A stretch of DNA of 64,000 bases from Halomonas zincidurans B6. GTDB taxonomy: Bacteria; Pseudomonadota; Gammaproteobacteria; Pseudomonadales; Halomonadaceae. The DNA is taken from contig NZ_JNCK01000001.1 of the NCBI RefSeq assembly GCF_000731955.1, positions 806,001-870,000 on the forward strand. Direction: 5' to 3'. Positions 34,918 to 43,297 of this stretch are shown here, one piece after another. A program made the position numbers and the translations under genes. The notes under the pieces were generated by a model. That model did no database searches. It was not told the origin of the DNA and saw only the letters and a program-made list of their open reading frames with translations. How positions within the stretch are numbered: position 1 is the stretch's first letter; the number at the start of each line of letters is the position of its first letter.

Positions 34918-36333
34918 GTGTTCCATAAACTGTTGATCGCCAATCGCGGCGAGATAGCGGTGCGTATCGTGCGCGCCTGTGCCGAGATGGACATTCGCTC
35001 GGTCGCCGTGTACACCGAGCCCGATCGCTTCGCGCTGCACGTCAAGCGCGCCGACGAGGCGCATTTCGTCGGCGACGACCCGCTGGCCGGCTATCTCGAT
35101 CCGCAGCGACTCGTCGACCTGGCCCGCGAGACCGGCTGCGACGCCATCCATCCCGGCTATGGTTTTCTCTCGGAGAATGCCGATCTGGCGCGTATCTGCA
35201 GCGAGGCGGGGATCGCCTTCGTCGGCCCGTCGTCCACAGTGATCGCGCGGATGGGCGACAAGACCGCCGCGCGTGCGGCGATGCGCGAGGCCGGCGTGCC
35301 GGTTACCCCGGGCTCCGAGGGTAATCTGGCCAGTTGCGAAGACGCCCTGGCGCTGGCCGAGACGATTGGCTATCCGGTAATGCTCAAGGCCACCTCCGGG
35401 GGCGGCGGTCGCGGCATTCGCCGCTGCGACGATGCCACTCAGTTGCGCCAGGCCTGGGAGCGGGTGATTTCCGAGGCCACCAAGGCTTTCGGCAGCGCCG
35501 ACGTGTTCATGGAAAAGTGTGTGGTCGAGCCGCGGCACATCGAGGTGCAGATACTCGCCGATCGCCACGCCAACGTCATCCACCTGTTCGAGCGCGATTG
35601 TTCGATCCAGCGCCGCAACCAGAAACTGATCGAGATCGCCCCCAGCCCGCAGCTGACCCCCGAACAGCGTGCCTATGTCGGCGAACTGGCGGTGCGCGCC
35701 GCCGAGGCGGTGGGCTACGAAAATGCCGGGACCGTCGAGTTCCTGGTCAAGGGCAACGAAATCTATTTCATGGAGATGAACACCCGAGTCCAGGTCGAAC
35801 ACACCATCAGCGAGGCGATCACCGGGGTCGACATCGTCCGCGAGCAGATCCGCATCGCCGCCGGGCTGAAACTGGCGTTCCGCCAGGAAGACATTCGCCA
35901 TCACGGTTATGCGATCCAGTTTCGCATCAACGCCGAGGACCCCAAGAACGACTTCCTGCCGTCGTTCGGCCGGATCACCCGCTACTACGCGCCGGGCGGC
36001 CCGGGGGTGCGTACCGACACGGCGATCTACACTGGCTACACGATTCCGCCGTATTTCGACTCGATGTGCCTGAAGCTGATCGTCTGGGGGCTGACCTGGG
36101 AGGAAACCCTGAATCGCGGCATTCGCGCGCTCAACGACATGCGCCTGCAGGGGGTCAAGACCACCGCGCCCTATTACCAGGAGATCCTGCGCCACCCGGA
36201 TTTTCGGCGCGGCGAGTTCGACACCGGCTTCGTGCCGGCGCACCCGGAGCTGCTCAATTACTCGGTGAAGCGCAATCCCGAAGAGGTCGCATTGGCCATT
36301 GCTGCCGCCATCGCCGCCCACGCCGGACTATAA
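34918..36333 (+). CDS. pycA: Pyruvate carboxylase subunit A (biotin carboxylase)
   Basis: ATP-dependent biotin carboxylation for oxaloacetate formation from pyruvate (anaplerosis). AccC-like chain of 471 aa, the length of the Pseudomonas PycA: KLLIANRGEIAVRIVRAC, the ATP-grasp loop KATSGGGGRGIRR, and EMNTRVQVEHTISEAITG. GTG start at 34918 with GGGAGG 34905-34910; the ATG-less extension to 34870 is rejected. Ends 10 bp before pycB. Confidence 0.92.
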   Translation: MFHKLLIANRGEIAVRIVRACAEMDIRSVAVYTEPDRFALHVKRADEAHFVGDDPLAGYLDPQRLVDLARETGCDAIHPGYGFLSENADLARICSEAGIAFVGPSSTVIARMGDKTAARAAMREAGVPVTPGSEGNLASCEDALALAETIGYPVMLKATSGGGGRGIRRCDDATQLRQAWERVISEATKAFGSADVFMEKCVVEPRHIEVQILADRHANVIHLFERDCSIQRRNQKLIEIAPSPQLTPEQRAYVGELAVRAAEAVGYENAGTVEFLVKGNEIYFMEMNTRVQVEHTISEAITGVDIVREQIRIAAGLKLAFRQEDIRHHGYAIQFRINAEDPKNDFLPSFGRITRYYAPGGPGVRTDTAIYTGYTIPPYFDSMCLKLIVWGLTWEETLNRGIRALNDMRLQGVKTTAPYYQEILRHPDFRRGEFDTGFVPAHPELLNYSVKRNPEEVALAIAAAIAAHAGL

Positions 36334-36343
36334 GGAGAGATTC

Positions 36344-38155
36344 ATGAGCCCGAAGCAACCCGACCGGGTCCACGTCACCGACGTCGTGCTGCGTGACGGT
36401 CATCAGTCGCTGATTGCCACTCGCATGCGCACCGAGGACATGCTGCCGATCTGTCCGCAGCTGGACGCCATCGGCTTTCATTCCCTGGAGGTATGGGGTG
36501 GGGCGACCTTCGACGCCTGCGTTCGTTTTCTCAAGGAGGACCCCTGGGAGCGGCTGCGCGCATTGAAGGAGGCGCTGCCCGCCACGCCGCTGCAGATGCT
36601 GCTGCGCGGCCAGAACCTGCTGGGCTACCGCCACTATGCCGACGACGTGGTCGAGCGTTTCGTCGCGCGTTCCGCTGACAATGGCATCGATATCTTCCGG
36701 ATCTTCGACGCGCTCAACGACCTGCGCAATCTGGAAACCGCGATGCGCGCGGTCAAGGCCAGCGGCAAGCACGCCCAGGGCACGCTGTGCTACACGGTCA
36801 GCCCGGTGCATACCCTGGCGATGTTCGTCGAACAGGCCCGCCGGCTGGTCGAGATGGGCGCCGATTCGATCGCCATCAAGGACATGGCGGGTCTGCTCAC
36901 CCCCTATGCCACCGAACAGCTGGTGGCGGCGCTGGTCGAGGCGGTCGAGGTGCCCATTCACCTGCATGCCCATGCCACCTCGGGGCTGTCGTCGCTGTGT
37001 CATCTCAAGGCGATCGAGGCCGGCTGCCGGCACATCGATACCTGCAACTCCGGCTTCGCCGGCGGCACCAGCCACCCGTCCACCGAAGCGATGGTCGCCG
37101 CACTGCAGGGCACCGGCTACGATACCGGGCTGGATCTCGAGGCGCTCAAGCAGGTCGGCGACTATTTCCGCGAGGTGCGCAGGAAATACGCCGCCTTCGA
37201 GAGCGAGTTCACCCGCGAGGACGTCTCGGTACAGATCAACCAGGTGCCGGGCGGGATGATGTCCAACCTGGCCAACCAGCTCAAGGAGCAGAACGCGCTA
37301 TCGCGGATTCGCGAGGTGTTCGCCGAGATCCCGCGGGTGCGCGCAGACCTTGGCTACCCGCCGCTGGTCACGCCGACCTCGCAGATCGTCGGCACCCAGG
37401 CGGTGATGAACGTGCTCACCGGCGAGCGCTACAAGGCCATCACCAACGAGGTCAAGCGCTACCTGCAGGGCGGTTACGGCCAGCCGCCGGCCGAGGTCGA
37501 CGCCGAGATCCGTCGCCGGGCGATCGGCAACCAGCCGGTCGAGGAGGGGCGCCCGGCCGATGCGCTGGCACCCGAGATGGAGCGCCTGGGCCGCGAGACC
37601 GGAGAGCTGGCCGAGAGCGAGGAGGACGTGCTGACCTTCGCCATGTTCCCCGAACTGGGCCGCGATTTTCTGCAGGGGCGCCGCGACGGCACCTTAAGCC
37701 CCGAGCCGCTGCCCGCGCCCGACGCCGCGGCGGGGCGCCCGGCGACCGAGGGCGTGCCCACCGAGTTCGTGATCGATGTGCATGGCGAGTCCTACGAAGT
37801 GCAGATCACCGGTGTGGGACGCAACACCGGCGGCAAGCGCCAGGTCTACCTGACGCTTGACGGCATGCCCGAGGAAGTGGTTTTCGAGGCCAAGGACGAC
37901 TATGTCGGCAGCGCGGCGCCGGGGCGTGCCAAGGCCAGCGCGCCGGGGCACGTCACCACCTCGATGCCGGGCAACATCGTCGACGTGCTGGTCGCTGTCG
38001 GCGACGGCGTCGAGGCCGGTCAGCCGGTGCTGGTCACCGAAGCGATGAAGATGGAAAGCGAAGTTCATGCCCGGGTCGCCGGCACCGTGCAGGCCGTCCA
38101 CGTTGCGCGTGGCGATCGCGTCACGCCCGGCGAAGTGCTGATCGAGATCGACTGA
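36344..38155 (+). CDS. pycB: Pyruvate carboxylase subunit B (carboxyltransferase and biotin carrier)
   Basis: Transfers the carboxyl group from biotin to pyruvate. The N-terminal TIM-barrel begins VTDVVLRDGHQSLIATRM; then the PYC/OadA domain; the C-terminal biotinyl domain has K569 in TEAMKMESEVHA. It is often annotated as oxaloacetate decarboxylase alpha (oadA), but no beta or gamma membrane subunits follow, and the adjacent biotin carboxylase points to pyruvate carboxylase. 603 aa. AAGGAG at 36332-36337. Confidence 0.93.
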   Translation: MSPKQPDRVHVTDVVLRDGHQSLIATRMRTEDMLPICPQLDAIGFHSLEVWGGATFDACVRFLKEDPWERLRALKEALPATPLQMLLRGQNLLGYRHYADDVVERFVARSADNGIDIFRIFDALNDLRNLETAMRAVKASGKHAQGTLCYTVSPVHTLAMFVEQARRLVEMGADSIAIKDMAGLLTPYATEQLVAALVEAVEVPIHLHAHATSGLSSLCHLKAIEAGCRHIDTCNSGFAGGTSHPSTEAMVAALQGTGYDTGLDLEALKQVGDYFREVRRKYAAFESEFTREDVSVQINQVPGGMMSNLANQLKEQNALSRIREVFAEIPRVRADLGYPPLVTPTSQIVGTQAVMNVLTGERYKAITNEVKRYLQGGYGQPPAEVDAEIRRRAIGNQPVEEGRPADALAPEMERLGRETGELAESEEDVLTFAMFPELGRDFLQGRRDGTLSPEPLPAPDAAAGRPATEGVPTEFVIDVHGESYEVQITGVGRNTGGKRQVYLTLDGMPEEVVFEAKDDYVGSAAPGRAKASAPGHVTTSMPGNIVDVLVAVGDGVEAGQPVLVTEAMKMESEVHARVAGTVQAVHVARGDRVTPGEVLIEID

Positions 38156-38304
38156 GTCACAGCTTTAGGTGGTCGGCAAGTGGCTGTCGGGATGGGCGAT
38201 GGTGCCTGCCGACTCACGGCGAGGCATCGCCGGACTTGCAACTGGCGCTGAGCCGGCTAGTAGTTAAGAGTAAGCAATTGTTCGCCCCACCCAGGAGAGA
38301 CCCC

Positions 38305-38706
38305 ATGGATGACAAGCACCGTAGCGATGAACTGGCCCGCCTGGTCGACCAATGCTACAGCCAGGCGCGCCGCGTCGATGGCCGCAGCGCACTGATGGGC
38401 GGTGCGCTCGGGCTATTGTTGAGCAGCCGCCATGGACGCGGCGTGCTCGGCAAGGCCCTCAAGTACGGCCTGGTGGCGGGGGTCGGTGCGCTGGCCTGGC
38501 GGGCACGCAGCGAACGCGAGCGCAGCCCATCGCGCGGGCTGGACGACGCGACGCCATCATCCAACGGCGACGAGACGATCGCCGAGACGCGGGTCTCCGA
38601 GACGCCGGCCGCCGGAACGCCGGCCGCCGGAACGCCGGCCGCCGGAACGTCGACGGGCTCCTTCGCGACCCAGCGCGACGACGCCGAACCGCCACAGGTG
38701 CCTTGA
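38305..38706 (+). CDS. Short DUF533-like protein
   Basis: 133 aa. The central segment SALMGGALGLLLSSRHGRG then KALKYGLVAGVGALAWRA resembles the glycine-rich hydrophobic part of YebE/DUF533 proteins, but the C-terminal TerB-like domain is missing. The tail is hydrophilic, with three perfect TPAAG repeats. AGGAG at 38293-38297 supports ATG 38305. Function unknown; possibly membrane-associated. Confidence 0.6.
   Translation: MDDKHRSDELARLVDQCYSQARRVDGRSALMGGALGLLLSSRHGRGVLGKALKYGLVAGVGALAWRARSERERSPSRGLDDATPSSNGDETIAETRVSETPAAGTPAAGTPAAGTSTGSFATQRDDAEPPQVP
38602..38646 (+). repeat. Three 15-bp tandem repeats inside the DUF533-like gene
   Basis: ACGCCGGCCGCCGGA occurs three times without a mismatch (38602, 38617, 38632), encoding TPAAG each time. 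Copy-number change would keep the frame. Confidence 0.9.
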
Positions 38707-38979
38707 GTCGGCAACTCGCCTTCATGGCCACGTGGTCGCCGACGGCGTTCGGCGCGCGCTTGGCGCTGCATCCCGCTCTACCGTGACGCCCGCAACGCCG
38801 GGCGCCACGTATCTGCATTTCCGGACCCTTCAGGCCTGTTTCCGCCGCTGCCGGCTGCGAGTCGTCGCGCCATGGTCCGAAATGAACCCGCAATCGAGGG
38901 CTTTTGTTGGCTGCATGGCAGGCAAGATGGCGTTACCCTTATCATGCAGTGCAGCAAAGCCACTACGGGAGCTTTCACC

Positions 38980-41193
38980 ATGTTGTCTCTTTATGCCTCC
39001 ATGGCGCAGGCGGCCACGACCTTCTGGGATCCGCTGGGGATCGGTCGCGCCGCCATCGACTATTGGCGTGACGCCGCCGAGCGCAGCGTGCTCTATCTGG
39101 ATGTCATGCGACAGCGCGGCAACCAGTACCTCGAGCACATGGAAAAGACCCGTCCCAGCGTGCTGGGCTTCGCGACCGAGATGCTGGTCGATGGGCGGGA
39201 TCTGCCGCGTCCGGTCAATTACGAGCTGATGCGCGTGCTGCCGCCCGAGGGCGTTATCGTCGACGACGACATGCGCCCGTTCGTGGTCGTCGACCCGCGT
39301 GCCGGTCATGGGCCGGGCATCGGCGGCTTCAAGCCCGACAGCGAGATCGGCGTGGCGCTGCGCGCCGGTCATCCCTGCTACTTCATCGGTTTTCTGCCGT
39401 TTCCGGTGCCTGGGCAGACGGTGGAGGACGTCGTCGAGGCCGAAGCGCATTTCCTGCGTCAGATCATCGAGCGTCACCCGCAGACCGACGAGAAACCGAT
39501 GGTCGTCGGCAACTGTCAGGCCGGCTGGCAGCTGATGATGGCGGCGGCGCTCGAGCCCGACTGTTTCGGGCCCATCCTGATCGCCGGCGCGCCGCTCTCC
39601 TACTGGGCGGGCGAGCGCGGCAAGGCGCCGATGCGCTACTCCGGCGGGATGCTCGGCGGCAGTTGGCTGACCGCCTTCGCCAGCGATCTGGGGGCGGGCA
39701 ATTTCGATGGCGCCTGGCTGGTGCAGAACTTCGAGAAGCTCAATCCGGCCAATACGCTGTGGAGCAAGCAGTACAACCTGTTCGCCAACGTCGACAGCGA
39801 GGCGCGTCGCTATCTGGAATTCGAGCGCTGGTGGGGCGGCCACGTGGTCCTCGACGGTGCCGAGATCCAGTATATCGTCGACAATCTGTTCATCGGCAAC
39901 CGACTGAGCAGCGCCCAGTTGCAGACCCGCGACGGCCGGCGCATCGACCTGCGCAACGTGCGCTCGCCGATCGTGGTGTTCTGCTCGAAGGGCGACGACA
40001 TCACGCCGCCGCCCCAGGCGCTGGGCTGGATTCGCGATCTTTACGGCAGTGTCGACGACATCCAGGCCAACGACCAGACCATCGTCTATTGCGTCCACGA
40101 TACCACCGGCCATCTGGGCATCTTCGTCTCGGGCAGCGTCTCGCGCAAGGAGCACGCCGAGTTCACGGAGAACATGGATTACATCGATATCCTGCCGCCG
40201 GGGCTCTACGAGGCCGCAGTCAACGAACGGCCCGGTGACGGGTCCGCAGCGCAGCATGTCGATGGCGATTACCTGCTCGAGTTCACCCCGCGCGATCTCG
40301 ACGATGTCAACGCCATCGTCCAGCCGATCCACGAGGACGAGCGGCGCTTCGCCACCCTGGCCAGGGTCTCGGAGATCAATCTGGGGATATACCAGCGCTA
40401 CGCGCAGCCCTGGATGCAGGCGATCGTGACCCCCGAGGCGGCGCGCTGGATACGCCGCATGCACCCCATCCGGCTGGGCTACAAGCTGCTCTCGGATCGC
40501 AATCCGGCCAGCGTGCCGTTGCCGGTGATGGCCGATTTCGTCAAGGCCAACCGCGCTGCGGTCGGCAACGACAACCCGTTTCGGGTCGCCGAGAGCATGC
40601 TCTCGGATCAGATCGTCAACGCCCTCAATGTCTTGCGCGACGTGCGTGACCAAGGCATCGAATGGCTGTTTCTGGAGACCTACGGTCAGCCCTGGTTGCA
40701 GACATTGGCCGGGCTCGGCGTCGACCGTGGCGAGCTGCCCAACCGTCGCCCCGGGCTCGAGCCCGAGCATGGCCGCTTCATCGCCCAGCGCATGGAGGCG
40801 CTGCGCGGACGGATCGCCGAGGGCGACAGCCATCACGCAGTGATGCGCGCGCTGATCTTCGTGCTGGGGGGCGCGCCATCCACCGACGAGCGCAACTTCC
40901 AGCGGCTCAAGCAAACCCGTGCCCAGATCGAGCCGGATATCAATCTGAGCACGTTCAAGGCGCTGGTCCGCGAGCAGTTCTTCATTCTCAAGCTGGATTC
41001 GCCGGCGGCCCTGGAGGCGCTGCCAACCCTGCTCGAGGGCCAGAACGCACAGGCCATCGACGCGCATCTTGCGCACATCGAGCATGTCGTCGAGGCCAGT
41101 GCGCCGCTGTCCGAGCGTACCCAGTCACGCCTCGATCGGGTGCGCGAATTGTTCGCGCGGGCCAAGCCGGAAGCCAGACCCGGGCCGGCGTGA
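38980..41193 (+). CDS. DUF3141 protein, PHA-synthase-like alpha/beta hydrolase
   Basis: 737 aa. The N-terminal half is an alpha/beta-hydrolase fold resembling polyhydroxyalkanoate synthases: the nucleophile elbow is VGNCQAGWQ with C179 where lipases have Ser, and the probable catalytic His is H378 in DTTGHLGIF. The C-terminal half (about residues 400-737) is the DUF3141-specific region, without known motifs. GGAG at 38968-38971 supports ATG 38980. A role in polyester or hydroxyacyl-CoA metabolism is inferred only. No phaA, phaB or phasin genes are near. Confidence 0.8.
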   Translation: MLSLYASMAQAATTFWDPLGIGRAAIDYWRDAAERSVLYLDVMRQRGNQYLEHMEKTRPSVLGFATEMLVDGRDLPRPVNYELMRVLPPEGVIVDDDMRPFVVVDPRAGHGPGIGGFKPDSEIGVALRAGHPCYFIGFLPFPVPGQTVEDVVEAEAHFLRQIIERHPQTDEKPMVVGNCQAGWQLMMAAALEPDCFGPILIAGAPLSYWAGERGKAPMRYSGGMLGGSWLTAFASDLGAGNFDGAWLVQNFEKLNPANTLWSKQYNLFANVDSEARRYLEFERWWGGHVVLDGAEIQYIVDNLFIGNRLSSAQLQTRDGRRIDLRNVRSPIVVFCSKGDDITPPPQALGWIRDLYGSVDDIQANDQTIVYCVHDTTGHLGIFVSGSVSRKEHAEFTENMDYIDILPPGLYEAAVNERPGDGSAAQHVDGDYLLEFTPRDLDDVNAIVQPIHEDERRFATLARVSEINLGIYQRYAQPWMQAIVTPEAARWIRRMHPIRLGYKLLSDRNPASVPLPVMADFVKANRAAVGNDNPFRVAESMLSDQIVNALNVLRDVRDQGIEWLFLETYGQPWLQTLAGLGVDRGELPNRRPGLEPEHGRFIAQRMEALRGRIAEGDSHHAVMRALIFVLGGAPSTDERNFQRLKQTRAQIEPDINLSTFKALVREQFFILKLDSPAALEALPTLLEGQNAQAIDAHLAHIEHVVEASAPLSERTQSRLDRVRELFARAKPEARPGPA

Positions 41194-41204
41194 CGTAACG
41201 CTCG

Positions 41205-41240
41205 AAAACCCCTGATCGGCACGGCGGGCCAGGGGGCTTT
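41205..41240. terminator. Probable terminator after the DUF3141 gene
   Basis: Arms CCCCTG and CAGGGG with A-run before and CTTT after, long GC-rich loop. Lies between the DUF3141 stop and the mgsA stub. Confidence 0.45.
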
Positions 41241-41249
41241 CATGTGGCC

Positions 41250-41402
41250 GGGCTTGGCGAGGGTCTCGTGCCAGCGTCCCGCCCATTGGAGCAGTTCCGT
41301 CTTCTTGGCGTCATGGGCGATCAGCGCGATGCGCTTTCTCGCCGGCAGGGTGCGCTGAATCTGGCGTCGCGGACGCTCGGGGCCGCTGACCTCACCGCTC
41401 AT
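41250..41402 (-). pseudogene. mgsA: 5' remnant of methylglyoxal synthase gene
   Basis: An ATG at 41402 overlaps the pyk stop (ATGA) and opens a frame whose residues 16-46, from RTLPARKRIALIAHDAKK to WAGRWHETLAK, match the N-terminus of MgsA (E. coli RTLPARKHIALVAHD). Homology then stops: the following residues (PGHMKAPWP...) are not MgsA, and the catalytic TGTTG and GDQ parts are missing. The frame simply runs on antisense through the end of the DUF3141 gene. So about 45 of some 150 codons remain. An intact gene would have been co-translated with pyk; MgsA turns dihydroxyacetone phosphate into methylglyoxal. Confidence 0.8.
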
Positions 41403-42871
41403 GACGACGCCGCGTCCAGGTCGAGAATCTTCATCGAGTTGGTGCCGCCATGCGCGTTCATGTGATCGCCGCGAGTCAGGATCACATGATCGTCGGGCTC
41501 GGCGATGCCGCGGTCGCGGAGCAATCGCAGGGCGCGCACATCGAGCTCCTCGGGCGGAATGTTGGTAGTGTCGAAGGGCAGCGAGACCACGCCGCGATAC
41601 AGCGCCATGCGCCGCTGGGCGATGGGGCTGTGGGCCAGTCCGACGATCGGCAGTCCCGAGCGGATGCGCGAGGCGATCAGCGGCGTGTAGCCGGTGGCGG
41701 TCATGCAGGCGATCGCCGCCACGCCGGCCAGATGGTTGGCGGCGTACATTGCGGATAGCGCCACCGTTTCGTCGATGCGGGTGAAATCCTCGTGGATGCG
41801 GTGCTTGGACTCCTGGATGCTGCGTTCGCGCTCGGCGCCCAGGCACAGGCGCTGCATCGCCTCGACGGTTTCGACCGGGTAGTCGCCGGCGGCGGTCTCG
41901 GCGGAGAGCATCACCGCATCGGTGCCGTCGAGCACGGCGTTGGCGACGTCGAACACCTCGGCACGGGTCGGCAACGGCGAGGTGATCATCGACTCCATCA
42001 TCTGGGTGGCGGTGATCACCGCGCGATTGAGGCTACGCGCGCGCTGGATCAGGCGCTTCTGCACGCCGATCAACTGGGCGTCGCCGATCTCCACGCCGAG
42101 ATCGCCGCGGGCTACCATCACCGCCTCGGAGGCGCGGATGATGTCGTCCATCACCTCGGGGTCGGCGACCGCCTCGGCGCGTTCGATCTTGGCCACCAGG
42201 CCGATCTCGGCGCCGGCCTCGCCGAGCAGCTCGCGGGCCAGCTGCATGTCGGCCGCCGAGCGCGGGAACGACACCGCGAGGTAATCGACGCCGATATCGA
42301 TGGCGGTCTTTAGATCCTCGCGGTCCTTGTCGGTGAGGGCCGCCGCCGACAGGCCGCCGCCCTGCTTGTTGATGCCCTTGTTGTTGGACAGCTTGCCGCC
42401 GACGCGCACCGTGGTATGGACCCGCGGTGGCTCGACCTTGATTACTTCCAGTTCGAGGCGGCCGTCGTCGAGCAGCAGCACGTCGCCGGCGCTGACGTCG
42501 TCGGCCAGCGTCTTGTAGTCGCAACCGACCTGGGTGGCATCGCCGGCATCGCGCGCAAGCGACACGTCGAGGATGAACGTCTGATCCTCGACGAGCGTAA
42601 CCGCGCCGTCGGCGAAACGGGCGATGCGAATCTTCGGGCCCTGCAGGTCGCCGAGCGCGGCGACGCTGCGACCATGACGCTCGGCGGCTTCGCGCACCGC
42701 ACTCAGGCGGCGGCGATGATCCTCGGGCGAGCCGTGGGAAAAGTTCAGCCGCACCACGTCGACGCCGATACGGATGAGTTCGTCGAGTACGCCCTCGCGA
42801 TCGCTGGCGGGGCCCAGGGTGGCGACGATCTTGGTGCGGCGAAGGGGGGCATGGCCGTGCAAGTCCGGCAT
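41399..42871 (-). CDS. pyk: Pyruvate kinase
   Basis: Converts phosphoenolpyruvate and ADP to pyruvate and ATP. The 490 aa include RRTKIVATLGPASD at the N-terminus, the catalytic-loop segment GLVAKIERAEAV, MVARGDLGVEIG, and ATQMMESMI with C-terminal TATGYTPLIASR. AcnA-like end ...LDAASS overlaps the mgsA remnant. A HexR-like palindrome lies 118 bp upstream, consistent with carbon-source control. Confidence 0.96.
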   Translation of the reverse strand: MPDLHGHAPLRRTKIVATLGPASDREGVLDELIRIGVDVVRLNFSHGSPEDHRRRLSAVREAAERHGRSVAALGDLQGPKIRIARFADGAVTLVEDQTFILDVSLARDAGDATQVGCDYKTLADDVSAGDVLLLDDGRLELEVIKVEPPRVHTTVRVGGKLSNNKGINKQGGGLSAAALTDKDREDLKTAIDIGVDYLAVSFPRSAADMQLARELLGEAGAEIGLVAKIERAEAVADPEVMDDIIRASEAVMVARGDLGVEIGDAQLIGVQKRLIQRARSLNRAVITATQMMESMITSPLPTRAEVFDVANAVLDGTDAVMLSAETAAGDYPVETVEAMQRLCLGAERERSIQESKHRIHEDFTRIDETVALSAMYAANHLAGVAAIACMTATGYTPLIASRIRSGLPIVGLAHSPIAQRRMALYRGVVSLPFDTTNIPPEELDVRALRLLRDRGIAEPDDHVILTRGDHMNAHGGTNSMKILDLDAASS

Positions 42872-43297
42872 GAGAAGCTCCTTACTGCTCGGTACTGTCT
42901 CTATAAAGGTGGCAACGATCGTCCGCCATGCAAAGTGCTTGTGCGGAAGTCCACGTCAACAAGCCTGGCGGTCGTGCCTGCGACAACATGTAGTCATTTT
43001 ACTACATCATAGTACAGCACGTTGTCGCCGGACGTGAAAGCCGCGCGATCCCCGACTCCGCGCGTCCGACCGAGCGCAGTGTGGGACCAGGCCGGCCGCC
43101 ATGGCAGGCTTGCGCCAAGCCTGGCCGCGCGTCTAGTGTCATGAAAACCCGCCTCGCACTTGACGCCATGCAGCGACTGGCGCCCAGCGGATGGCTGGGG
43201 TAGGGTAAGCGCATTTTGTCACCGGCGTTCGCGTTCGGTACGTCGTACACGTCGCCGCGTCATGCATGCGGACTCGACACGTAGAAAGTGGAGCACT
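42872..43297. other. Divergent intergenic region pyk / topA
   Basis: 426 bp without a supported gene. The pyk side holds an AT-rich segment with a palindrome (42989-43006) and, on the minus strand, a TATGAT hexamer at about 43006-43011 that could be the pyk -10. The topA side has no promoter I can defend. Confidence 0.6.
42989..43006. promoter_or_regulatory. HexR-like operator in the pyk promoter region
   Basis: Perfect inverted repeat TGTAGTCATTTTACTACA, 118 bp before the pyk start codon. HexR, a repressor of central sugar metabolism in gammaproteobacteria, binds palindromes of the TGTART...AYTACA type and pyruvate kinase genes are recurrent targets. The operator match is from memory of that consensus. 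Confidence 0.5.

Noticed and set aside
34315..36321. Long minus-strand frame across pycA
   Set aside because: Antisense shadow of pycA; repetitive His/Gly/Asp-rich translation without any domain.
36344..38155. Sodium-pumping oxaloacetate decarboxylase alpha subunit
   Set aside because: No beta or gamma subunit genes; adjacent biotin carboxylase and LysR gene match the pyruvate carboxylase locus.
38830..41085. 751-codon minus-strand frame across the DUF3141 gene
   Set aside because: Shadow frame; composition typical of antisense GC-rich coding DNA.
41244..41465. Plus-strand 73-codon frame between the DUF3141 gene and pyk
   Set aside because: It is the antisense of the mgsA remnant and the end of pyk; no features of its own.
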